This document shows, piece after piece, positions 1 through 5,312 of a DNA stretch of 5,312 nt (positions are counted from its first letter, which is position 1; each line of letters opens with the position of its first letter). The DNA is from Chitinophagaceae bacterium (GTDB lineage: Bacteria; Bacteroidota; Bacteroidia; Chitinophagales; Chitinophagaceae): positions 1-5,312 of the forward strand of contig JAIPBY010000170.1 in the NCBI GenBank assembly GCA_021738605.1, given 5' to 3'. A program made the position numbers and the translations under genes. The notes beneath the pieces were generated by a model. The model was not told the DNA's origin, did no database searches, and saw only the letters and a list, made by a program, of their open reading frames with translations.

Positions 1-392
1 TTTCCTCCCAACGGCATTTGGCTTCCGAAGTTGGCTGTAGCACCATGGTGCGAGCTCTGGCAGGATATTTTATGGAAAAGAAAGCTGTTGTCTGCATCAA
101 ATGGCTTTACCAACTGGAGCTTTAGCGCTGCTGCCGCTGAATTTTTTGCCATTTTACCTACAAGGTTGGAAAATGCAACCCCCTTGGAGAGCACAAGTCC
201 ATGTTGTGCATAGCTGGCATCAGATGTAGAAGAATGGCAGCCGCTCACGGCACAAGAGGTGGCCAATACTTGTTCTTCAATGATGTCAAAAGAAAGTTTT
301 TCAGGAGTAGTTTCAACGGCTTTTTTCTCACAGCCATTCAAAGCAAGGAATAATAATGCCAGCAGGCTCAATATAGAAGCAAATGGTTTCAT
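1..392 (-). CDS. Lipoprotein with cytochrome c-like CX4CH motif (3' end cut by window)
   Basis: Reading from the ATG at 392-390 gives 130 codons open to the window edge, so the C-terminus is missing. Residues 1-20 form a Lys-then-hydrophobic signal peptide ending in a lipobox (L-N-G-C, Cys21), so the protein should be lipidated and membrane anchored. Residues 47-53 read CAVSGCH, a CX4CH variant of the c-type haem site, preceded by an 'I-x-E-x-x-V-L-A-T-S' stretch. Later come G-L-V-L-S (65-69), an 'F-S-N-L-V-G' segment (74-79), 'V-K-P-F-D-A-D-N-S-F-L-F-H-K-I' (95-109) and 'Q-M-P-L-G-G' (125-130). This order resembles planctomycete-type cytochrome c domains (CxxxxCHxx..GLxL..LV..PxxxxxSxLxxKI..MPxGG), seen also in Bacteroidota and myxobacteria. 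A role as a periplasmic electron-transfer or haem protein is inferred; haem attachment at CX4CH is not certain. No Shine-Dalgarno site is visible upstream. It follows the OmpA-type gene after a strong hairpin, so it is probably transcribed separately and unrelated in function to the secretion module. Confidence 0.8.
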   Translation of the reverse strand, partial: MKPFASILSLLALLFLALNGCEKKAVETTPEKLSFDIIEEQVLATSCAVSGCHSSTSDASYAQHGLVLSKGVAFSNLVGKMAKNSAAAALKLQLVKPFDADNSFLFHKISCQSSHHGATANFGSQMPLGG

Positions 393-456
393 CTAAATAT
401 GATTTTTACCCATGTAATATAATTTTATTTTATGAAATATGGTGCAGGGTATAAAG

Positions 457-487
457 ACGATCGCGCGCCCAAAGGGCGCGCGATCGT
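457..487 (-). terminator. GC-rich 14-bp perfect hairpin, probable terminator of the T9SS module
   Basis: Positions 457-470 and 474-487 are perfect inverse complements around a 3-base loop (AAA on +, TTT on -). The stem is almost wholly G/C beyond its ends, in an otherwise A/T-rich gap. On the minus strand it begins 23 bases after the stop codon of the OmpA-type gene, which is where an intrinsic terminator belongs. The following bases (CTTTATACCC) are only a weak U tract, so termination may be inefficient or the element may be a REP-like palindrome or an mRNA 3'-end stabiliser. No gene converges from the other side. Confidence 0.65.
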
Positions 488-510
488 AAAATATGCTAGC
501 AAGAATGGGT

Positions 511-2580
511 TTACTGCGTTACTTCAATTTCAACCCTTCTGTTCTTTTTGGCTTCTTTGATACTACGGGTCTGGATCACAGGCCTCGTTTCACCGAAGAA
601 TTCAATAGTCACGCGCTTAGGATCGATACCCAATTTTTTGAGGAAGCTCCTTGCTGTTTTTGAACGCAGAGATGAAAGCTTGGTATTGTACCCTTCTCCA
701 CCTTCTACATCCGTGTGGCCATACAAAGAACATTTGTAACCTGCATTTTCATTCATTTTTGCCTGTACCTCTTTCAACACCAGAGCACTTTCCGGAGTAA
801 TCACGTGTTGATCAAAATCAAAGTAAATGATGTATTTGAAGACCTCAGGAGCCGGAGCCGGAACAGGAGGAGGTGGGGGCGGAACGACAACAGGCTTCTT
901 GTCTTTCAAGAAAAGATCAACAGGAGACTTGCTTGTGAAATTGTTATTGGTATTGAAATTGACTGTTGGCTCACCACTTGGATCGGTTGCTGTTATGCGG
1001 TATTCCCTGTTTGGCCTTCCACTGACGGTATACTTTCCTTTTGCATCAGTAACAACTTCATCAACAGGAACGAAACTTCCGTCGTCATTCTTCTCATACA
1101 ATGTCACTTTCACGTTGGCTTTACCGGCATTGATCTCTTCGCTGATTACAGTGCCGCTCACCTTCACTACTTTTTTATCATAGCCAAACTTGTAGATATC
1201 ATCAGAACCAAGCCTGTCTGAAGTAAAATATCCGGTTTTCAAATCGGCTGCAACGGTAAATCCAAAATCATCATATGAAGAGTTGACAGGAGCTGATAGA
1301 TGCTCTACATTGGATGCATTGCTTCCCTTCAAACTGGCCATGTAAATGTCCAACCCACCCAATCCTGGATGACCATCGGTACTAAAATAGAGGCTGCCGT
1401 TGGGGCTGAATGAAGGAAACAATTCATTTCCTTTTGAATTTACCCCGTTTAACGCTTCAGGATTACTCCAGGTACTGTCAGAGGTTTTCTCTGCGATATA
1501 AAGATCATAACCACCTTTGCCGCCAGCCATGTTTGAACTAAAGACCAGTGTTGTACCATTGGCATGAACAGCAGGATGCATGACAGAATAATCCTTGCCA
1601 TCAGGAAAAAGAAACTTGGCATCTGATAGCTTAGCGCCATTCCTATTTGCCGATACAACACTAACAGTTCTGATCTTGTTTTTCAATTTTTCTTGACGGT
1701 TTGCACTAAAATACAATTTACCGGAAGCGCTATTGTAGGTTGCATGGGCAATATTGTAAGAGAATTTTTCTGCTAGCACCACTGGGGTAGCAATGGCATC
1801 AATGGACTTCATTTTGCTCAGCAGATCATTGGGGATTTTTACCCTGCTCAACAGATCAAAGTCAGAAAGTGCATGGTGTATTGCCAACACTTCAGGTTGC
1901 TTTGCATCCAATTTTGCAGGATCATATACCTTTCTTGCTGCAGGCAATGCAACAGCAGAAAGGCTTTCTGCATTGGAAACCTGAAACATGCGGTTATAGC
2001 CCATGTTGTCCCAGGACATGACACCGTTCTTGCTGTATTGTTTCGGCTGGTTGGTTGTCCAGATGATGGCACTGTCTACAAGGACAGGTGAAAATTCCCT
2101 AAAATACTCCGTATTGATTCCATCAAGATAAGATACTGACCAATCTGCAGAGTCTTTCATCATACCAGCTGTAGCCTGAAAGCCTTTGGCCCTGTCTGAA
2201 AATCCTGCCACAGATTTAAGCAATGAAGCAGCTTCAGCATACTTACCCAATATTGCACTTAATTCTGCTTTTCTGTATTGGATGGCATCAGTTGATGAGG
2301 AAAGCCTGGCATACCAAGCGTAAGCACTGTCATAATTCCTTGTCAGCCAGTAGCAATCTGCGACTTTCGATGCAGCATCCTCTTTTTTTGAGGACAATGT
2401 TGTTGATTTTGAAGCCCTAACATAGGCCTGACGATAGTATGCCAGCGCATTGGAGTATTGCAGGTCATTGTAAGACTTGTCACCCTTAGACAACAACATG
2501 GTTACAATGTCTTGTGCTTGCAGCATGGAAACTGAAAACAAAAAGAAAACGATTGATAAAGACTTTTTATATGCGATCAT
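511..2580 (-). CDS. OmpA-family protein with PorE-like TPR / PD40 / carboxypeptidase-regulatory-like architecture
   Basis: A 689-residue periplasmic protein. Residues 1-22 are a signal peptide (cleavage expected at LQA-QD). Residues about 24-130 are helical and TPR-like (Y-x-x-A-L-A-Y-Y-x-x-A; Y-D-S-A-Y-A-W-Y; Y-A-E-A-A). Residues about 275-465 carry PD40/WD40-like blades: 'LYFSANR' (289), 'HPAVHANGTTLVFSSN' followed by G-G-Y-D-L-Y (335-361), 'FPSFSPNGSLYFST' followed by G-G-L-D-I-Y (388-413) and 'GYFTSDR' followed by D-D-I-Y (450-463). Residues about 472-545 look like a carboxypeptidase regulatory-like/CNA-B beta domain (V-S-G-T-V; V-T-D-A-K-G-K-Y). A Pro-rich linker (563-578) leads to an OmpA C-terminal domain (581-689) with G-H-T-D, L-S-x-x-R and N-R-R-V-E-I; Asp624 and Arg639 have the 15-residue spacing of the peptidoglycan diaminopimelate-binding pair. 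This is the domain order of T9SS PorE, which links the secretion complex to peptidoglycan. Because it sits behind a type B substrate and a PorP/SprF gene, it may be a dedicated paralog rather than the core PorE. Its ATG lies 3 bases after the upstream stop, suggesting coupled translation. Confidence 0.93.
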   Translation of the reverse strand: MIAYKKSLSIVFFLFSVSMLQAQDIVTMLLSKGDKSYNDLQYSNALAYYRQAYVRASKSTTLSSKKEDAASKVADCYWLTRNYDSAYAWYARLSSSTDAIQYRKAELSAILGKYAEAASLLKSVAGFSDRAKGFQATAGMMKDSADWSVSYLDGINTEYFREFSPVLVDSAIIWTTNQPKQYSKNGVMSWDNMGYNRMFQVSNAESLSAVALPAARKVYDPAKLDAKQPEVLAIHHALSDFDLLSRVKIPNDLLSKMKSIDAIATPVVLAEKFSYNIAHATYNSASGKLYFSANRQEKLKNKIRTVSVVSANRNGAKLSDAKFLFPDGKDYSVMHPAVHANGTTLVFSSNMAGGKGGYDLYIAEKTSDSTWSNPEALNGVNSKGNELFPSFSPNGSLYFSTDGHPGLGGLDIYMASLKGSNASNVEHLSAPVNSSYDDFGFTVAADLKTGYFTSDRLGSDDIYKFGYDKKVVKVSGTVISEEINAGKANVKVTLYEKNDDGSFVPVDEVVTDAKGKYTVSGRPNREYRITATDPSGEPTVNFNTNNNFTSKSPVDLFLKDKKPVVVPPPPPPVPAPAPEVFKYIIYFDFDQHVITPESALVLKEVQAKMNENAGYKCSLYGHTDVEGGEGYNTKLSSLRSKTARSFLKKLGIDPKRVTIEFFGETRPVIQTRSIKEAKKNRRVEIEVTQ

Positions 2581-2586
2581 GGTTTA
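2578..2586 (-). promoter_or_regulatory. Stop-start junction TAA-ACC-ATG, likely translational coupling
   Basis: The PorP/SprF-like stop (TAA, 2586-2584), three bases (ACC) and the ATG of the OmpA-type gene (2580-2578) are contiguous and in the same reading frame. No Shine-Dalgarno-like sequence precedes this ATG; the last upstream codons are CCC AGA TAT TTC. Ribosomes finishing the first gene are therefore the most likely source of initiation on the second, which would keep the two products in fixed ratio. This is inference from spacing. Confidence 0.6.
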
Positions 2587-3507
2587 GAAATATCTGGGTG
2601 AAACGATCTTTTTTCCTTGCTTTCCGCCAAATTCATAGCGAAGCATGAATTCATGGGTTCCGCTGTTGTAATTGACAAGATCAGAAATGTTGTGGTCATA
2701 TGCATAGCCAAGCCTTAGCATAGGATTCAGCTTCATTTCAATCATACCCACTACAGCATCGCTTGTGCGATAACTTCCCCCAAATCCGATCACATCATTA
2801 ACCCAAAGGTTCATGTTCAGATCTGCTTGAAGCGGTGCCCCACTACTAGCTTTCAACAAGGTTGAAGGCTTGATGACCACTGCTGCCGAAACCGGAATCA
2901 CATAACCAGCTGAGAGGAAATAATGTCCTTCTGCCCCAGCCTGTTGGATAACAGCTTGTCCATCACTGCTTACCTTTGTTTTCATCAAAGCGGGTGCAGA
3001 AAGGCCTACATACCACTTCTCTCCAGAAAGTAAAGCACCCAAGCCTGCTGTAGGCAGAAACTTGTTGATGACAGTTTGCAAAGAAGGATCACCTATATCA
3101 TAAGGATTGGTCTTATTGTAATCGATGTTGTAATTCAACATGCCAAAGTTCAAGCCAAGGGAAAGTGTTGACCGCTCAAAAGGTGCACTGTAGGAATAAA
3201 ATCCCTGAAATCCAGTTGTCCTTTCAATACCGATTTTATCATAATACATCTGTGCTCCCCAGCTGTGGTTGCGTCCGTCTACCCTGCTGTCATATGTTGC
3301 AGAACCACTGGTGGGTGCCCCTGGAAAACCAGACCATTGATTTCTCAATAACATGGTGAGGTTGGGCACTTCCCTACTACCAGTGTACGCAGGGTTGATG
3401 TTCATCATGTTGAACATGTATTGGGAATACATAGGGGTTTGCTGCGCGACAGCATCACCCGTGATGAGTATCCCAAAGATTGCAGTGATTATTGTTATCT
3501 TTTTCAT
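2584..3507 (-). CDS. PorP/SprF family type IX secretion system outer-membrane protein
   Basis: A 307-residue protein of typical family length. Residues 1-21 form a signal peptide (M-K-K, hydrophobic core, A-V-A cleavage before Gln22). The family's diagnostic N-terminus follows directly: P-M-Y-S-Q-Y-M-F-N (25-33), I-N-P-A-Y-T-G-S-R (37-45), R-N-Q-W-S-G-F-P-G-A-P (55-65). The rest alternates short amphipathic strands and turns, as in an outer-membrane beta barrel, including G-W/Y-A-Y-D-H-N-like strand text near 268-274 and 'H-E-F-M-L-R-Y-E-F' (286-294), and the protein ends S-P-R-Y-F with the terminal Phe usual for BAM-inserted barrels. In flavobacteria, SprF-type proteins are needed for secretion or surface attachment of the type B CTD protein encoded beside them (SprB/SprF). 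The gene directly upstream here encodes such a substrate, so this is probably its cognate partner. Start choice: ATG at 3507 gives a complete signal peptide; the 39-base leader is A-rich, with an AAGGA-like string about 21 bases upstream, too far to act as an ordinary ribosome site. Confidence 0.95.
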   Translation of the reverse strand: MKKITIITAIFGILITGDAVAQQTPMYSQYMFNMMNINPAYTGSREVPNLTMLLRNQWSGFPGAPTSGSATYDSRVDGRNHSWGAQMYYDKIGIERTTGFQGFYSYSAPFERSTLSLGLNFGMLNYNIDYNKTNPYDIGDPSLQTVINKFLPTAGLGALLSGEKWYVGLSAPALMKTKVSSDGQAVIQQAGAEGHYFLSAGYVIPVSAAVVIKPSTLLKASSGAPLQADLNMNLWVNDVIGFGGSYRTSDAVVGMIEMKLNPMLRLGYAYDHNISDLVNYNSGTHEFMLRYEFGGKQGKKIVSPRYF

Positions 3508-3546
3508 AATTGTTTTTTTGTTGTGGGATCCTTTTACTACCGGTTA

Positions 3547-5312
3547 TTAATAATCACGCTTGATGGTGAGATAACCTTTTCTTACATCCTTGTTGGTGAA
3601 CACACCACCTGTAAGCTCAACCAGGTAATAATAGGTTCCTTGTGGCAAGAGATTACCCAATGCTCCATTGGTTCCGGTTCCATACCAATCATTTTTGTAA
3701 TCAGCAGTCTTGTAAACCACCTGACCCCAACGATTGAAAATGGTTACACCAACCTTCACATTTGACGGACGCAGGATGATCCATTTGTCATTGAATCCAT
3801 CATTGTTGGGCGTAATCACATCAGATATTTTGATGTCCACCATTGGCAATACTGTCAATGTAGGCAAGCCAGCACCATGTTTGCGACCATTTGAAGCAGT
3901 CGTATCAATGGATTGCCTTGTTACATTGAACCACTTCGCGACAGCTGTCCCCTCAGCAGTATTGTTTACATTTCCAGAGTAGCCATTGGGAAGAACCTTC
4001 ACTGTAATTTCAATGGTTTCCTTCGCATAAGCACCAAGTGTTGTACTTGCTGCAAGCAGGTTCACTTGTGCCCGACCATCAAAACCGGCTGCTGCACTGA
4101 GTCCTGCACTGGTTTTTACGCTTACCACACTGAAGCCCATTGGTGATGCAAAGGTTCTAGCAAGGTCTTCCTTCACTTGTACATTGTTCAATGGTTCCTT
4201 CCTTGCATTTCTCAACGTAATGGTATAGGTATAAGTGAAACTACCATCGGTTGACAAGACTGGTTTGGACGCTGTCTTGAAAATCAAGAGTGTCTCGCCA
4301 TCTGGGATGCCATCATTAAATGAACTATCCAGTTCGCGGTAATCAGGAATACCATCACCATCACTGTCTTGTGGTTTGGTTGGATCCGGACCTGCTTCAT
4401 CAACATCAGGAATGCTGTCATTGTCAGAATCCAATTCACGGAAATCTGGGATACCATCATTGTCTGTGTCCAGCGGCTTGGAACCATCAGGTCCTTTTTC
4501 CACTGCATCCGGAATGCTATCATTGTCAGAATCCAAGTCACGGTAGTCAGGTATGCCATCCTTATCGGTATCCAATGGAACCTTAGGATCCGGACCTGCT
4601 TCTAGCGCATCAGGAATACCATCATTGTCTGAATCCAACTCACGGTAGTCAGGAATACCATCCTTATCGGTATCCAGCGGCTTGGTACCATCAGGTCCTC
4701 TTTCCACTGCATCAGGAATACCATCATTGTCAGAATCCAGGTCACGGTAATCAGGGATACCATCTTTATCAGTGTCCAATGGTTTGGAACCATCAGCTCC
4801 TTTCTCTATTGTATCTGGAATACCGTCATTATCAGAATCCAGGTCACGGTAGTCAGGTGTGCCATCTTTGTCTGTATCAATTGGATTCTTTGGATCTGGG
4901 CCTGCCTCAATTGCATCAGGAATACCATCATTGTCTGAATCCAATTCACGGAAGTCGGGGATGCCATCCTTATCTGTGTCTACAGGATTCTTGGGATCTG
5001 CCCCAGCCTCTACAGCATCAGGAATACCATCACCATCACTGTCTACATCACGGAAATCAGGCTTGCCATCTTTGTCGGTATCAACAGGAACTATTGGCGT
5101 TCCACCATTGTCCTTATCATAGGCATCATCAATACCGTCTTTGTCGGTGTCTTTACCAGTAGGCTTCACATAGGTGCCCTGGCCTTCAGTATTGTCAGGA
5201 ATACCATCAGCATCACTGTCAATATCCTGGAAATCACGTTTGCCATCACCATCTGTATCAGGACCAGTCAATCCACCCTTTGCAGATGATGGAACACCTT
5301 TGCTGTCCGCTG
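3547..5312 (-). CDS. Secreted Asp-rich repeat protein with thrombospondin type 3-like repeats, DUF11-like domain and T9SS type B sorting domain (5' end outside window)
   Basis: The frame is open to the window edge at 5312, giving 587 visible residues; the true start and signal peptide lie upstream. The first ATG-equivalent (a TTG at 5271-5269) is internal: A-D-S-K-G-V-P-S-S-A-K-G-G precedes it in frame, so it should not be taken as the start. Numbering from that TTG: residues 5-61 hold two degenerate calcium-binding repeats; 62-299 hold seven exact 34-residue units built on D-T-D-K-D-G-I-P-D and D-S-D-N-D-G-I-P-D; 300-326 is an altered last unit; about 327-460 is a DUF11-like beta domain (Y-T-Y-T-I-T-L-R-N; P-L-N-N-V-Q-V-K-E-D-L); 478-574 is the type B domain. 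The D-x-D-x-D-G-x-x-D loops should bind calcium and stiffen a surface stalk. The product is expected to leave via Sec and T9SS and stay at the cell surface or be released; adhesin or matrix function is inference. The gene ends in tandem TAA TAA and is followed 39 bases later by its probable PorP/SprF partner. Confidence 0.93.
   Translation of the reverse strand, partial: ADSKGVPSSAKGGLTGPDTDGDGKRDFQDIDSDADGIPDNTEGQGTYVKPTGKDTDKDGIDDAYDKDNGGTPIVPVDTDKDGKPDFRDVDSDGDGIPDAVEAGADPKNPVDTDKDGIPDFRELDSDNDGIPDAIEAGPDPKNPIDTDKDGTPDYRDLDSDNDGIPDTIEKGADGSKPLDTDKDGIPDYRDLDSDNDGIPDAVERGPDGTKPLDTDKDGIPDYRELDSDNDGIPDALEAGPDPKVPLDTDKDGIPDYRDLDSDNDSIPDAVEKGPDGSKPLDTDNDGIPDFRELDSDNDSIPDVDEAGPDPTKPQDSDGDGIPDYRELDSSFNDGIPDGETLLIFKTASKPVLSTDGSFTYTYTITLRNARKEPLNNVQVKEDLARTFASPMGFSVVSVKTSAGLSAAAGFDGRAQVNLLAASTTLGAYAKETIEITVKVLPNGYSGNVNNTAEGTAVAKWFNVTRQSIDTTASNGRKHGAGLPTLTVLPMVDIKISDVITPNNDGFNDKWIILRPSNVKVGVTIFNRWGQVVYKTADYKNDWYGTGTNGALGNLLPQGTYYYLVELTGGVFTNKDVRKGYLTIKRDY
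3550..3840 (-). other. T9SS type B (gliding motility-associated, CHU_C-like) C-terminal domain
   Basis: The last 97 residues of the repeat protein. Hallmarks in order: I-S-D-V-I-T-P-N-N-D-G-F-N-D-K-W, V-x-I-F-N-R-W-G-Q-V-V-Y, Y-K-N-D-W-Y-G, L-P-Q-G-T-Y-Y-Y-L-V, then K-G-Y-L-T-I-K-R at the terminus. This is the type B sorting signal recognised by the T9SS translocon; unlike type A domains it is longer and usually depends on a neighbouring PorP/SprF-type protein. Confidence 0.95.
4294..5259 (-). repeat. Tandem array of thrombospondin type 3-like calcium-binding repeats (102-bp period)
   Basis: Seven units of exactly 102 bases (34 codons) occupy 4375-5088. Two shorter or looser units lie at the N-terminal side (5089-5259) and one modified unit of 27 codons at the C-terminal side (4294-4374). 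The core of each unit is a pair of acidic loops, DTDKDGIPD and DSDNDGIPD, separated by [YF]-R-[DE]-L and followed by a variable 10-residue spacer. The array is coding and in frame throughout. By-eye comparison of 4609-4680 with 4711-4782 shows ten base differences in 72, nine of them synonymous, so the units are old and conserved at protein level rather than freshly copied. Confidence 0.93.

Noticed and set aside
31..213. Plus-strand open frame of 60 codons
   Set aside because: It is antisense to the lipoprotein gene, whose signal peptide, lipobox and CX4CH motif make the minus strand the coding one.
393..456. Promoter for the lipoprotein gene in the A/T-rich gap
   Set aside because: I looked for the Bacteroidota TTG / TAnnTTTG pair on the minus strand and found no convincing match; A/T-rich TATA-like strings alone are not enough. 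A promoter is likely but not locatable by eye.
827..1183. Plus-strand Gly/Thr-rich frames across the OmpA-type gene (also 715-1221)
   Set aside because: The Gly run is the antisense of the Pro-rich linker; no domain or initiation signal supports them.
4375..5088. Regularly spaced repeats as a CRISPR array
   Set aside because: The period is 102 bases with no unique spacers, the whole stretch is in-frame coding, and differences between units are mainly synonymous.
4779..5162. Plus- and minus-strand repetitive frames overlapping the repeat array (also 4284-4559, 4320-4586, 4602-4793, 4859-5122)
   Set aside because: They are shadows of the 102-bp coding repeat in other frames; only the minus frame of the main gene gives calcium-binding loops.
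5269..5271. TTG as the start codon of the repeat protein
   Set aside because: The frame stays open upstream to the window edge with plausible coding text, no signal peptide follows the TTG, and it lies just before a repeat; it encodes an internal Leu.

Overview
The window looks like chromosomal DNA from a Bacteroidota bacterium. Three neighbouring genes on the minus strand together make a type IX secretion system (T9SS) module, which is confined to this phylum: a very acidic secreted repeat protein with a type B (gliding motility-associated) C-terminal sorting domain, a PorP/SprF-family outer-membrane protein, and an OmpA-family lipid-free periplasmic protein with a PorE-like domain order. 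Moderate base composition, A-rich leaders without clear Shine-Dalgarno sites and the gene families point to a gliding, Chitinophaga-like or Flavobacterium-like organism; the genus cannot be fixed from the sequence.

Layout, read in the direction of transcription (high to low coordinates). 5312-3547: 3' portion of a large surface protein whose start lies outside the window; it has Asp-rich thrombospondin type 3-like repeats (seven exact 34-residue units plus degenerate flanking ones), a DUF11-like beta domain and the type B sorting domain. A 39-base gap follows. 3507-2584: PorP/SprF-like protein. A 3-base gap follows. 2580-511: TPR / PD40 propeller / carboxypeptidase-regulatory-like / OmpA protein. 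487-457: a perfect 14-bp GC-rich hairpin, probably the operon terminator. 392-1: 5' part of a lipoprotein with a CX4CH haem-like motif, resembling planctomycete-type cytochrome domains, cut by the window edge and probably a separate transcription unit.

Likely teamwork (inference from families): the repeat protein is exported by Sec, carried through the T9SS by its type B domain, and handed to or held at the surface by the adjacent PorP/SprF partner; the OmpA-type protein would tie that outer-membrane complex to peptidoglycan. The module type is known; the points that deserve a second look are the two covarying sub-types of the 34-residue repeat, the in-frame TAA-ACC-ATG junction between the two membrane-complex genes, the unusual hairpin, and the CX4CH lipoprotein. 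I see no RNA genes, mobile elements or CRISPR arrays, and no gene on the plus strand.
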